This document shows positions 1 to 8,632 of a DNA stretch of 64,000 nucleotides, in pieces. Origin of the DNA: Hahella sp. CCB-MM4 (GTDB taxonomy: Bacteria > Pseudomonadota > Gammaproteobacteria > Pseudomonadales > Oleiphilaceae). The first letter of the stretch is position 1. The number at the start of each line of letters is the position of its first letter. Location: assembly GCF_002260525.1 (NCBI RefSeq), contig NZ_MRYI01000007.1, positions 124,001-188,000 on the forward strand. The letters run 5' to 3'. Under the pieces are notes generated by a model. That model did no database searches and was not told where the DNA came from. It saw only the letters and a list, made by a program, of their open reading frames with translations. The translations under genes and the position numbers were made by a program.

Positions 1-1
1 T

Positions 2-298
2 GCCCTGCGCTACCTGAATGAAATGATGAGCATGTCTCTGCTGCCATGGCTGCCGGAAGTGGGCGTAGCTACCCACTGCATATACGGGGACGTGGATAAG
101 ATCATTACTCCCCGTCATTCAAAAGAAATCAGTCAGGGAATCAAAGGGGCACAGTTAACCTGTATTCCCGGATCAGCCCACTTCCCATACCTGACTCACG
201 AAAAAATGTTCGTGCCTGTCCTGGAAGGATTTATTGATGACCAGGAACGCAAGCAGATAAAGACAGTGACTGAAGACGCGGTGGAAACCGTCAATTGA
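2..298 (+). CDS. Alpha/beta-hydrolase, C-terminal fragment (5' end outside window)
   Basis: The reading frame is open from the left edge to a TGA at 296-298, so only about 98 C-terminal residues are present. They carry the tail of an alpha/beta-hydrolase fold: a GDVDKI segment that fits the strand-7 catalytic acid loop, and a GSAHFPY segment that fits the catalytic histidine loop. The nucleophile elbow lies outside the window, so esterase, thioesterase, lactonase or C-C hydrolase cannot be told apart. The gene runs straight into the downstream monooxygenase gene (about 38 bp to the chosen ATG), which suggests it is part of the same biosynthetic operon. Confidence 0.75.
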   Translation, partial: ALRYLNEMMSMSLLPWLPEVGVATHCIYGDVDKIITPRHSKEISQGIKGAQLTCIPGSAHFPYLTHEKMFVPVLEGFIDDQERKQIKTVTEDAVETVN

Positions 299-336
299 TC
301 ACTGCTCCTAAAGGATACCCAGGAGGAAAAGAAAAA

Positions 337-1836
337 ATGTCTGGAAATGAAAAAATCGAACAATTCGTCAATTCTGCCAACAAGAGCGCGTTGTCCCTGG
401 AGGGGGCAACGGGCGCCTGGACCGGCAGGGACTATCGAGAGAGTCTTCGTGACGGTCGTAGCGTCTGGTATGACGGTGAGGAAATCGACGTTTGCAGTCA
501 TCCTCGCTTCACCGGAGTGCTGGAAACACTGCAATCGTTATATGACACGCAGTATCTGGAGGAAAATCTGGATACCACCACTTATGTGTCTGAACTCACC
601 GGTAATCGGGTCAGCTATTCCTATCTGGCACCGACCACCCGAGAGGAGCTGACAACCAAATGGAAGAACTCTCACTTCTGGATGAGCGAAAGCCTGGGTC
701 TTATGCCAAGGCTTCCCGACTTCATGTCCAATGTGGTGGTGGGCCTGTATGACTATAAAGCCCATGCCGGGGCCGTCGATCCGCAGTATGAAAAGAATAT
801 CGAAAGATACTTTGAGTATTGTCGTGAGCATGATGTCAGCATTACCCATGCGATTGGTGATCCTCAGATCGATCGCTCTGGGTCACTGGAGGATAACCCG
901 GAATTCGCGCTAAGAGTTGTTGAGATTCAGGCAGAGGGGATTGTCGTTAATGGCGCTAAGCAGCTGGCCACACTCGCTCCCTATTGCCATGAAGCGCTGA
1001 TTTATCTGTCTCCGTCGTTCGCCAAACGAAAAGACCCCAGTTATGTGGGCTGGTTTGCCGTCCCCATGGCGACTAAGGGCTTGAAGATTCTTTGTCGCGA
1101 ATCTCACTGCAAGGACTCGGGTGGCCATGAACACCGACTTTCTAATCACTACGACGAACAGGACGCCATGTTGTTCTTCGACAATGTGTTTATCCCGATG
1201 GAAAGGGTGTTCCTGTTGAATGACGCCGACACAGCCTTTAAAGGTTTCTTCCGCCTCAATGCCTGGGCGCTGTATATCGGACAGATCCGGTTCTACCACA
1301 GGCTGAAAACATTTCTCGGAATTACGTCTCTGGTCAGTAAGGCGATCGGAGTAAATGAGTTTCGCGAAATACAAAACAATCTGGGGGAGCTCGCTGTCTA
1401 TGCCGAAATGGTCAGGCTTGGCCTGGTCGGTATGGATGCCGAGGCCAAACCGACGGATTCCGGTCTGATGGCACCTAGTTCCACATTCGCCATGGACTCA
1501 TTTGCCGCCCAGATCGCGTCCCGCATTTCTGAGATTCTGCGTGTGATTTCCGGTTCGGGCATTGTCATGCACCCATCCAGAAAAGATCTGGAGAGCCCCG
1601 AACTTCGCCCTTATCTGGATCTCTACATGCGCGGTAAAGGCTGTGATGCCGAGTATAAATCACGCTTGTTCAAACTGGCCTGGGAGTTAATTGCAGACGC
1701 CTTTGGCAGCAGGCAGGAAATCTATGAACTCTGGAACCGGGGTGATGTGGTTCGAAACAGAATTCATGTGTATCAAAGCAGCCCGGACAGAGTCGAGATG
1801 GAAGAGCGCTTAACCCGCTGGATTAACTCATTCTAG
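337..1836 (+). CDS. HpaB/PvcC-type FADH2-dependent aromatic monooxygenase
   Basis: This 499-residue protein matches the 4-hydroxyphenylacetate 3-monooxygenase oxygenase-component family in length and motifs, including DPQIDRS at residues 175-181 and the YLAPTTREEL region near the N-terminus. Family members take reduced flavin from a separate reductase and ortho-hydroxylate phenols or CoA/carrier-bound aromatics; some relatives are 4-hydroxybutyryl-CoA dehydratases. An in-frame ATG at 295 exists, but AGGAGG at 321-326 is placed correctly for ATG 337. No HpaC-like reductase sits beside it, so reduced flavin must come from elsewhere (an FMN reductase lies far away at 52.5 kb). Hydroxylation of an aromatic precursor in the flanking cluster is inference. 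Confidence 0.85.
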   Translation: MSGNEKIEQFVNSANKSALSLEGATGAWTGRDYRESLRDGRSVWYDGEEIDVCSHPRFTGVLETLQSLYDTQYLEENLDTTTYVSELTGNRVSYSYLAPTTREELTTKWKNSHFWMSESLGLMPRLPDFMSNVVVGLYDYKAHAGAVDPQYEKNIERYFEYCREHDVSITHAIGDPQIDRSGSLEDNPEFALRVVEIQAEGIVVNGAKQLATLAPYCHEALIYLSPSFAKRKDPSYVGWFAVPMATKGLKILCRESHCKDSGGHEHRLSNHYDEQDAMLFFDNVFIPMERVFLLNDADTAFKGFFRLNAWALYIGQIRFYHRLKTFLGITSLVSKAIGVNEFREIQNNLGELAVYAEMVRLGLVGMDAEAKPTDSGLMAPSSTFAMDSFAAQIASRISEILRVISGSGIVMHPSRKDLESPELRPYLDLYMRGKGCDAEYKSRLFKLAWELIADAFGSRQEIYELWNRGDVVRNRIHVYQSSPDRVEMEERLTRWINSF

Positions 1837-1860
1837 GTTCAGGAATTATCAGGAGGACAA

Positions 1861-3216
1861 ATGGACAACGGACCAAACAACAAAGGCTTACCTTTTACCA
1901 TCTGGATGCTCAGCATACCGATCTTTATCGATATGCTGCTGTCTTTTTCCATGTTTTTTATCGACTCTTTCTTCCTCAGTCAGATTTCGACCACGGCTGC
2001 GGCAGCGGTCGGTACGGTGATTCCGATTTTCGTCATATTTGTACTGCTGTTTATGATGATTGCCCAGGGCGGCGCTAATGTGGCCGGGCATTATCTTGGT
2101 GCAAAACAATTTGAGGGTGCCAAGCAGACTTATACCGGGACATTCCTGATCAACAGCCTACTTGGGCTTGTGGTCTGTGTAGCGCTGCTGGCGTTTGCCC
2201 CAACGCTGGTAACCCTGTTTGGTATGACCAATGAGGCGGAATTCTTCGCCGGTGAATACCTGCGCTATATCTCCATCGCGCTGTTCCTTCTCGCTCTCAA
2301 GTCTGCCATGAGTGCGGTATGCATGTCACAGGGCAAGACCCAGTACAACCTGTACTCGGGCATTATCGTCAATGTATTGAACATCGGACTGAATTCGCTC
2401 TTTCTTTTCGGGCTGGACATGGGGCTGTACGGGATCATCCTGGCCACAATCATTTCCCAGGCTGTCACCTGCCTGTATTACCTCTATGTGGTCATCAAGC
2501 GTATGAACCACCAGTACGAGTTTGGAAAAGTCCTGCAAAAATTTGGGGAAGTCACCCGTCCCATCCTGGCGATTGGTGTTCCGGCAGCGATTCAGCCTAT
2601 CTCTGCAGAAGCCGGTATGTTTGTGCTGTCGTTATTTGCCGTCGCCATTGGTGAAGACGCGATGGCCGCCAGAGTTTTTGTCATGAACCTCCTGACTGTC
2701 TGCATATGCTGGTCATCGGCCATGTCAGTGGGTAACCAGATCATGGTGTCTCATCTGTACGGCGCCAAGCAGTATCAATTGATCGGTGAAAAAGTGGATG
2801 AACACGTGAAATTCTCCATGGCGGGAAGCCTTGTGGCAGCAGCGATACTGTTTATTGCCGGCGATGTGTTGCTGGGCGTATTTACCAGTGACCAGGCCAT
2901 CATTTCCACCGGCCTGATGCTATTGAGCTTCGGCCTGGTGATCGAGCCGCTACGCAGCCATGCCATGATGGTGTCCTATAGCCTGAAAGCCACAGGTGAT
3001 GCGCGTTTCCCGGCGATGGTCGGCGTTATCGTGACTTGGCTTGTCGCCATTCCGCTGGGCTACTTCCTGAGTATCAAGCTGGGGATCGGCGTGGCCGGAC
3101 TTTGGGTTGCGCTGCTGATTGACGAGATCTTCCGCGCGGGAATAAACAACGGCCGCTGGCTGTCAGGCAAGTGGCAGGAAACCGAGGCAATGCATCTGCA
3201 GCCTCAGGAAGCGTAA
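1861..3216 (+). CDS. MATE-family efflux transporter
   Basis: A 451-residue integral membrane protein with about twelve hydrophobic segments arranged as two MatE repeats (roughly residues 15-180 and 240-400). MATE proteins are Na+ or H+ antiporters in the inner membrane that expel cationic drugs, dyes or self-made metabolites. An AGGAGG sits eight bases before the ATG and the gene follows the monooxygenase by only 24 bp, so they are probably cotranscribed. Position within a biosynthetic operon suggests product export or self-resistance; the substrate cannot be read from the sequence. Confidence 0.9.
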   Translation: MDNGPNNKGLPFTIWMLSIPIFIDMLLSFSMFFIDSFFLSQISTTAAAAVGTVIPIFVIFVLLFMMIAQGGANVAGHYLGAKQFEGAKQTYTGTFLINSLLGLVVCVALLAFAPTLVTLFGMTNEAEFFAGEYLRYISIALFLLALKSAMSAVCMSQGKTQYNLYSGIIVNVLNIGLNSLFLFGLDMGLYGIILATIISQAVTCLYYLYVVIKRMNHQYEFGKVLQKFGEVTRPILAIGVPAAIQPISAEAGMFVLSLFAVAIGEDAMAARVFVMNLLTVCICWSSAMSVGNQIMVSHLYGAKQYQLIGEKVDEHVKFSMAGSLVAAAILFIAGDVLLGVFTSDQAIISTGLMLLSFGLVIEPLRSHAMMVSYSLKATGDARFPAMVGVIVTWLVAIPLGYFLSIKLGIGVAGLWVALLIDEIFRAGINNGRWLSGKWQETEAMHLQPQEA

Positions 3217-3246
3217 TCAGGGAAATTAAAAAAACAGGAGATAGAA

Positions 3247-3630
3247 GTGAAATACGTACGCATTTTTCTGGGAATATTCATGTTGTTCTTCGGGCTTAAC
3301 CGGATGTTCCATTTCATGCCGGAACCTCCCTGGCCGGAAGGCGCTGCTGCATTCCTGAGTGCGCTGGATATGACGGGCTATATGACCCAGACCATTTCTT
3401 TGGCGGATATTCTTGTCGGTGCCTTGCTCATTGCTAACGTGCTTGTGCCGTTTGCGTTGCTGATCGGCATGTCCGTACTGGGGCATTCAATTTTATTCCA
3501 TATGTTCCTTGCGCCGGAAACCGCTTTGTTCGCCATTGTCGGCAGCATTCTGAACATCGTATTGATATATCACTATCGTGAAAGCTATATCCCATTGTTG
3601 GGAAAAAACCTGCCACAACAACGAGTTTGA
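3247..3630 (+). CDS. DoxX-like small membrane protein
   Basis: A 127-residue protein with four hydrophobic helices beginning at residue 4, a charged loop and a short basic tail. The spacing of helices and the RIFLGIFMLFFGLNR start resemble the DoxX/DoxD-like superfamily, whose members are often linked to redox or quinone metabolism without a fixed activity. It has a weak AGGAG ribosome site and lies 30 bp behind the MATE gene and 20 bp ahead of the DHQ-synthase-like gene. No catalytic motif is visible, so the function is left open. Confidence 0.6.
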   Translation: MKYVRIFLGIFMLFFGLNRMFHFMPEPPWPEGAAAFLSALDMTGYMTQTISLADILVGALLIANVLVPFALLIGMSVLGHSILFHMFLAPETALFAIVGSILNIVLIYHYRESYIPLLGKNLPQQRV

Positions 3631-3650
3631 TTTAATAGGGAGTATTAAAT

Positions 3651-4877
3651 ATGTCTGCGCCAAAATTAGAAGTAGTTGAAAACCGGGCGACCAAAAAGGC
3701 GGTTGAAAAACAAGCACGAAGCAATGATACCCCGCCGTTGTTGTGGTACGACACCACCAAGGTTGCTGCGGATGACAAGGAAGCCCATGAAGTGATGGAC
3801 CGGGTGATTACCCATGACTTTACCGGTCTGCTGGTTCAGCCTGAACACCTGAAGGGCTACCTGACAAAAAGATTCCGCCGTCACCAGATTGTGGTCAGGG
3901 TGGATAAAGCAGAAGAGTTTGAGAATATCGAAAAACTGGTAGATGACATCAACAGAAAGTCTCTTGTGGTCATCAGCGCCAGTTTTGACATCCTGGACAT
4001 GGCTATCGAAAAGGGTTTCCAAACCTGTCTGCATATGTATGTGGACGACAAGGTTTCGTTGCATCAGGCGATCCAGCTGGGCGGCAAGCATCCTTATCTA
4101 CTGATCAGATTCCGGGATCCCACCAATATTCCTCTGGAACTGGTTATTGCTGAGCTGCAGCACACCTCCACGGTGGTCATCAAGGAAATTGAGCATAAAG
4201 AAAATATTGATGATGTCATCAACTCCATGAGCACGATGGAGTTCGGTGTCGAGGGACTGATGGTCACGCCGATGCGCCATGAAGTTCTTGACTCCATGTT
4301 TCGCCGGATTGAAGAGACCTTTATGGGCAAACTGGCCCTGGAAACGGCTGAAATTATCGAAACCCGTCCGGTGAAGGACGGCATTCGAGGATGCGTTGAC
4401 GTTTCTACCATTTTTTCCGAAGTGGAAGGCATTGTCGTGGGCTCTACTTCACAGGGCGGTTTTCTGTGCTGTCCTGAAGTCTTTGAAATGCCCTATATGA
4501 ACAAGCGGGAATTCCGGGTCAACGCCGGTGGCGTACACAGTTATGTTTTCGGTTCCAACAACCGCACCATTTACATGTCGGAAATGCGCGCAGGCGACGA
4601 TGTCATGATCGTTGGGCTTGACGGCAGTACCAGGACGGTACCACTTGGTCGGGTGAAGCTCGAAAAGCGCCCGTTGCGTCTGCTCAAAGCCCGTTTCTCC
4701 AGCGGAGAGGAAATCAGCATCCTGCTGCAGGATGACTGGCATGTCCGGATTTACTCCCACGAAGGCAAACCGGTCAACATCACGGAGTTGAAGGTCGGCT
4801 CCAAAGTTGCGGCTTATAAAGCAGTCAGCGGCAGGCATGTTGGTGTTCCGGTGAGCGAATACATCCAGGAACTGTAA
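3651..4877 (+). CDS. 3-dehydroquinate synthase II-family protein (AroB'/GriH-like)
   Basis: The 408-residue product carries the C-terminal signature of the archaeal-type 3-dehydroquinate synthase II family: RPVKDGIRGCVD at 239-250, FRVNAGGVHSYV at 288-299 and GRVKLEKRPL at 333-342. The N-terminal half is a divergent TIM-barrel-like region with about 30 extra residues at the start. In archaea the enzyme makes dehydroquinate from an aldolase product. In actinomycetes the homologue GriH (NspH) closes the ring of 3-amino-4-hydroxybenzoate together with the aldolase GriI. Ordinary gammaproteobacteria use the unrelated AroB for the shikimate pathway, so a biosynthetic role here is likely. The matching aldolase is not in the window and may lie beyond the left edge. 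The exact product is inference. Confidence 0.82.
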   Translation: MSAPKLEVVENRATKKAVEKQARSNDTPPLLWYDTTKVAADDKEAHEVMDRVITHDFTGLLVQPEHLKGYLTKRFRRHQIVVRVDKAEEFENIEKLVDDINRKSLVVISASFDILDMAIEKGFQTCLHMYVDDKVSLHQAIQLGGKHPYLLIRFRDPTNIPLELVIAELQHTSTVVIKEIEHKENIDDVINSMSTMEFGVEGLMVTPMRHEVLDSMFRRIEETFMGKLALETAEIIETRPVKDGIRGCVDVSTIFSEVEGIVVGSTSQGGFLCCPEVFEMPYMNKREFRVNAGGVHSYVFGSNNRTIYMSEMRAGDDVMIVGLDGSTRTVPLGRVKLEKRPLRLLKARFSSGEEISILLQDDWHVRIYSHEGKPVNITELKVGSKVAAYKAVSGRHVGVPVSEYIQEL

Positions 4878-4902
4878 GTATTCAGAAGCCTAAGCAAGAA
4901 GA

Positions 4903-5121
4903 GTGAAGAGCCAGGGAGTGACCGGCGTGGATCGCCATGCTGGTCACTCCCTGTCCGGCAATAACCCGAATACCGGCAATAACCCGAATACCGGCAATGA
5001 CCTGAATACCGGCAATGACCTGAATACCGGCAATAACCTGAATAAAAGTATCAGGATACAAAAAGCACCATTGCCAAGACAGGTTGTCGTTTGTGCGAAC
5101 CAGGAAATAGCGAGCAAGTAA
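4903..5121 (+). CDS. Possible small low-complexity ORF with NxxNTG repeats
   Basis: A 72-codon frame opening with GTG at 4903 translates the 18-bp tandem array as repeated GNNPNT/GNDLNT hexapeptides, then a short basic tail. There is no convincing ribosome site, no recognisable domain and the composition is that of the repeat. The repeat unit being a multiple of three keeps all copies in one frame, which could reflect translation but is also expected by chance for some arrays. I regard it as a doubtful gene. Confidence 0.2.
   Translation: MKSQGVTGVDRHAGHSLSGNNPNTGNNPNTGNDLNTGNDLNTGNNLNKSIRIQKAPLPRQVVVCANQEIASK
4957..5043 (+). repeat. 18-bp tandem repeat, about 4.8 copies
   Basis: Units of the form GGCAATAACCCGAATACC start at 4957, 4975, 4993, 5011 and 5029. 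The last is 15 bp, and copies differ at two positions (aacccg, gacctg, aacctg). The array fills the spacer between the DHQ-synthase-like and thioesterase genes. Confidence 0.95.
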
Positions 5122-5215
5122 GTGGTGTTCTGGTGAAGGTAAGCGGTGTTCTTATGAAGGTAGTGGTGAAGACAGTGGTGAAGCAGTTAATGGAAAGCAA
5201 ATAATGGAAAGAAAA
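5119..5215 (+). repeat. Three further adjacent tandem duplications (21, 12 and 14 bp)
   Basis: Two 21-bp copies lie at 5119-5139 and 5140-5160 (TAAGYGGTGTTCT core). Two 12-bp copies lie at 5162-5173 and 5174-5185 (AGTGGTGAAG core). Two 14-bp copies lie at 5188-5201 and 5202-5215 (TAATGGAAAG core). The last pair duplicates the start region of the thioesterase gene, giving ATGs at 5190 and 5204. Confidence 0.9.
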
Positions 5216-6001
5216 GACGAATCATGGATCGGCCTCCGCAGGAAGGCCCCCCGGAATAAAGCAAGGCTGGTGGTGTTTCCGTTTGCGGGAGGAAGTGCGT
5301 CGTCTTTTTATCGATGGGTAAAGGATTTTCCGTTTGCTGACGAAGTATCGCTGGATATCGTGGAGCTACCTGGACGTGGCAGGAGGCCTACGGCCCCTCT
5401 TATCCGTGATTTCGCTGACCTGAATCGGCAGTTACTACCTCATACGGCCAGTCTGGTTGATGATGTTCCCTGTATCTTTTTGGGCTATAGCATGGGGGCC
5501 ATGATTGCCTTTGAGCAGGCTCGCCTGCTAGGGCTTGAAACGGGCAGGTCACCCTCAGCGGTGATTCTGGCGGCAAGAAAGTCTCCCACCTATAACCGCA
5601 CGGGAATCCGACGACACAAAATGAGCCGCGAGAAGATCGTGGATGATCTCAAAAAGCTGGGAGGAACTCCCGAGCAGGTCATTGAGCAGCCGGAATTGTT
5701 CTCGCGATATCTGGATGTTCTCGAAGCAGACTTTCAGGCGCTGGAGAGTTGTACGACTCCTGTCGATTCTGCCATCGATTGTCCTGTGGTGGTGATCGGG
5801 GGAGTGGATGATCCGGAAACCAACACCCAGCAACTTCATGACTGGAGCCGTTTTACCAGAAGCAGTTTCAATCTCCATTTCCTGCCAGGTGGCCATTTTT
5901 TTCTTCACTCGTCACATAACGCACTCATCGAACTTGTTGCGAAACACGTTCAGAAAATTGTGGGATACCAACTAGAGTCTGAGAGAGAAAGCATATGTTA
6001 A
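5204..6001 (+). CDS. Type II (editing) thioesterase
   Basis: A 265-residue alpha/beta-hydrolase with the hallmarks of GrsT/RifR-type stand-alone thioesterases: FPFAGGSASSFY at 25-36, the nucleophile elbow GYSMGA with Ser96, an acid loop at GGVDDPE near 200 and PGGHFFLHS with the catalytic His near 230. These enzymes hydrolyse stalled or misprimed acyl groups from carrier proteins of PKS/NRPS lines. The ATG at 5204 lies within a 14-bp duplication that also creates an out-of-frame ATG at 5190. The 3' end overlaps the acyltransferase gene by seven bases, indicating translational coupling. Confidence 0.9.
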   Translation: MERKDESWIGLRRKAPRNKARLVVFPFAGGSASSFYRWVKDFPFADEVSLDIVELPGRGRRPTAPLIRDFADLNRQLLPHTASLVDDVPCIFLGYSMGAMIAFEQARLLGLETGRSPSAVILAARKSPTYNRTGIRRHKMSREKIVDDLKKLGGTPEQVIEQPELFSRYLDVLEADFQALESCTTPVDSAIDCPVVVIGGVDDPETNTQQLHDWSRFTRSSFNLHFLPGGHFFLHSSHNALIELVAKHVQKIVGYQLESERESIC

Positions 6002-6852
6002 CCGTAATGTTCCCAGGCCAGGGGGCCCAGCATAAAGGTATGGGGTCCCATCTGTACGATCAGCATGATGATCTTTTTAAGACAGCCAGCGAGGTTGTCG
6101 GCTATTCCGTCCGCCAGGTGTGCGAACAGGGCGGCAAGCAGCTTAGTAGAACGAGCATCACTCAAGTGGCGTTATTTACTGTCAATGCCATGTACTTCAG
6201 GGAAGCCCGGAATAGTGGTGTAAAACCGGACTTTCTTCTCGGTCACTCATTAGGCGAGTTTAATGCTTTGCACGCCGCCGGTGTTTTTGACTTCAGAACC
6301 GGGGTGGAAATCATCCGCAAGCGGGGAGAAGTCATGGAACAGGCAGACTCCAACGGCGGCATGTTTGCGGTGCTCGGCGTTAATCGGGATATCGTTGAAA
6401 CACTGGTTGGAGACCATGACCGGATATTCATGGCCAACGTCAATTCCTCTGAACAAGTCGTGGTTTCCGGTGACCTGGACCAGTTGAATCTTTTCAAGTC
6501 CCGGGTAGAGTCCAAGAATCTGGGGAGTGTGGTCCCGTTGAATGTGTCAGGCGCCTTCCATTCACCGCTCATGCAAAGCGCCGCTGACCAGTTCCGGGAT
6601 TTTCTGTCTTCCTATGACTTTCAACCACCGAAAATCCCAGTGATATCCAACGTTACAGCAAAAGAGCACCTGGGCAATTCCATTAAAGACAGCCTGGTTC
6701 AGCAGATGACAAGCCCTGTTCGTTGGGAAGAAAGCATCAAGCAATTGGCGAACAGAGGGCCGGGAATCTACCTCGAACTGGGGCCCAAGAACGTGTTGAC
6801 CAAGCTCAACAACTTCATTTTGCCGTCAATTTCATCCACCCGAATTCTATAG
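5995..6852 (+). CDS. Discrete malonyl-CoA:ACP acyltransferase (trans-AT type)
   Basis: The 285-residue protein is a free-standing acyltransferase: FPGQGAQ at 6-12, GHSLGE with nucleophile Ser85, and SGAFHSPLM with the AFHS motif typical of malonyl specificity. The FNALHAAGVFDFRTG stretch after the active site looks more like acyltransferases of trans-AT PKS clusters (PksC/BaeC type) than housekeeping FabD; this is a judgement from memory of the families. It overlaps the thioesterase stop and is followed after nine bases by the cupin-oxidase gene. The only PKS in the window has its own AT, so this enzyme probably serves carrier proteins encoded elsewhere. Confidence 0.88.
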   Translation: MLTVMFPGQGAQHKGMGSHLYDQHDDLFKTASEVVGYSVRQVCEQGGKQLSRTSITQVALFTVNAMYFREARNSGVKPDFLLGHSLGEFNALHAAGVFDFRTGVEIIRKRGEVMEQADSNGGMFAVLGVNRDIVETLVGDHDRIFMANVNSSEQVVVSGDLDQLNLFKSRVESKNLGSVVPLNVSGAFHSPLMQSAADQFRDFLSSYDFQPPKIPVISNVTAKEHLGNSIKDSLVQQMTSPVRWEESIKQLANRGPGIYLELGPKNVLTKLNNFILPSISSTRIL

Positions 6853-6861
6853 AGAAAGCAT

Positions 6862-7911
6862 ATGAAAGTCCGAGTTATCAGTCGAAACAGCATTCCCACT
6901 ATTTCAAAGATCAACGTCGATGGTGAAGAGCACTATATTGGTGAGGTTCAACCATTCTCCGGAAGTGAAACCTTTGCCGACTTTATGAAGAAAGGCTCCA
7001 CTGGCATCAGCTTTGTGAGGTTGCAGCCCGGCGAAGAACACAAAGTCCACACCCATGACGTGAACAGTCTGTTGATCGTTACTGCCGGTAAAGCAACATT
7101 GCTGGGTCCTGACAGCCGGCCGGTGGCGCAAAACGATGTGATCTGCATCGATGCCGGTGCGCAACATGGTTTCCGCTGTGACCTGGGCGAAGGTCTGGAG
7201 GGCATTTCCATTCAGTTCGACAGTGAAGCGTTGTTCGAGAATAAACCCAACATTGAGTTCGCCACACGCCCACTCTCGACGGCTGACCGATTGATTGCCT
7301 ATAACGAAGAAAAGTGCCGGGACATCGAGTCATCTCCGTTTTTCGAGCTGTTCAGAAACGGGACCATGCAGGACGAAGACAATATGACCATGTTCAAAAC
7401 CCGTCTTCGTCAATGGTCCGGGTTGTTTCAGCACATTATGTACAGCAGGCAATTTTCCACCGTGGATAAATTGTTCAGCGGAATATTCCTGGAACATCTG
7501 AAAGAAGAATTGGGGCATGATGAAATGCTCCCGGAGAGCGGTTACTGGGACCCTGAAATTGACGCGTTCGGTAACTGGTTCGTCCTCAAGATGCTTCAAC
7601 TGGACAACCTGGAGAAGCTTGTAGTCGTTCATCTGGTTCTGGAAAAGTGCGCGGATGTATTCCATTCCTTTGCAAAACGTTATATTTCCGAGTCCGGCGA
7701 ATATATTGATGCGCATGCGGAACTGGATCACGAACACTCTGAACTTGGGAAAGAGCTATACGACAGCCTGACGGAAGAGCAATACGTGAGTATGGAACGC
7801 CTTTGCGAACATTCCTGGCATATGCTTGAATTGCTGCTCAACCGTGTGGCAGTACTGACGCTTCAGGATATTGGCGCTGAGGAGCGTTCAAGAGAAGTGG
7901 CCATGGCTTGA
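6862..7911 (+). CDS. Cupin fused to heme-oxygenase-like di-iron oxidase (HDO)
   Basis: Residues 1-125 form a cupin with metal ligand candidates His63, His65 (HTH) and His102, but no glutamate at the usual place. Residues 150-335 are all-helical with a heme-oxygenase-like ligand pattern: Glu211/Glu216 and His219, Glu261, then His285-x3-Asp289-x2-His292. The H-x3-D-x2-H spacing is the one known in HDO enzymes such as SznF and CADD, which use a labile di-iron site to N-oxygenate amines or cut C-C bonds. SznF also pairs an HDO with a cupin, but with the cupin at the C-terminus. In this operon an amine oxygenation or oxidative cleavage is plausible (inference). ATG at 6862 follows an AGAGAAAG site. 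Confidence 0.75.
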   Translation: MKVRVISRNSIPTISKINVDGEEHYIGEVQPFSGSETFADFMKKGSTGISFVRLQPGEEHKVHTHDVNSLLIVTAGKATLLGPDSRPVAQNDVICIDAGAQHGFRCDLGEGLEGISIQFDSEALFENKPNIEFATRPLSTADRLIAYNEEKCRDIESSPFFELFRNGTMQDEDNMTMFKTRLRQWSGLFQHIMYSRQFSTVDKLFSGIFLEHLKEELGHDEMLPESGYWDPEIDAFGNWFVLKMLQLDNLEKLVVVHLVLEKCADVFHSFAKRYISESGEYIDAHAELDHEHSELGKELYDSLTEEQYVSMERLCEHSWHMLELLLNRVAVLTLQDIGAEERSREVAMA

Positions 7912-7935
7912 TGTGGAATCGCTTGATGTGGAATA
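7906..7935 (+). repeat. 15-bp direct duplication spanning the cupin-HDO stop codon
   Basis: GCTTGATGTGGAATC at 7906-7920 is followed at once by GCTTGATGTGGAATA. The first copy supplies the TGA stop of the upstream gene. Confidence 0.9.
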
Positions 7936-7956
7936 GGAGAGTTCTACCTGGAGGTA

Positions 7957-8571
7957 ATGTTGAGCAAACTTTATAGAAATATGTCGGTGGAAGAATTTGA
8001 GAAAGGTTACTTTTACGCGACTGAGCTGAAAGCCTTTGCCAAAGAGTTGGGTATTGATGTGGGAACCTTGAGGAAAAATGAGGTGGAAGACCATATCAAG
8101 GCCCGTCTGTCGGGAAGCAAGGACACGCCACTACCTAAAAGTGTTTCAAACCGGAAGACCGGGGGAAGTCGGGATAGACTGTTGCCCGACTCCTATGTTG
8201 TTAACTATGTCAGTGACAAGGCGACCAAAGCATTCCTGAAGGAAGAGATCTCAAAGAGAGATCCGGATCTCAAGGACAAGTCAGGTCAGTGGTACTGGTT
8301 GAACGATTGGCGTAAGGAGCAGATCAGAAATAACCGGAAAATCACCTATCGGGAATTGATAGACCGGCTTTATGAGCTGATGACCACCAAGGGAAGGCTG
8401 CCGAGAATTCCGTCAACCCGATTCAATAATTTCATCACAGACTTCCTGGCAGATCCCGAGAATGAAGGGGCGACTCGTCAGGAGGCGATGGACGAATGGG
8501 AAAGACTGAAAAAAATGCCTGTCCAGAAAAATTATCAGGAATATAAAAAATTTCGCAATGAAACTGCCTGA
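7957..8571 (+). CDS. SAP-like domain protein of unknown function
   Basis: This 204-residue, strongly charged protein has an N-terminal segment (about residues 12-55, YATELKAFAKELGI and EVEDHIKARL) that fits a SAP-like helix-extension-helix, a fold usually used to bind nucleic acid. The rest is helical and basic with no motif I recognise. The start is uncertain: GGAGG at 7950-7954 is only two bases from ATG 7957 but five from an in-frame TTG at 7960. It sits in the biosynthetic operon, 45 bp after the oxidase gene; a regulatory or chaperone role is only a guess. Confidence 0.6.
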   Translation: MLSKLYRNMSVEEFEKGYFYATELKAFAKELGIDVGTLRKNEVEDHIKARLSGSKDTPLPKSVSNRKTGGSRDRLLPDSYVVNYVSDKATKAFLKEEISKRDPDLKDKSGQWYWLNDWRKEQIRNNRKITYRELIDRLYELMTTKGRLPRIPSTRFNNFITDFLADPENEGATRQEAMDEWERLKKMPVQKNYQEYKKFRNETA

Positions 8572-8632
8572 TAATACTCCGTGTGACTGCTGTATGGCAT
8601 GGAAATAAACAAATCAATTTAAGGAAAACACC

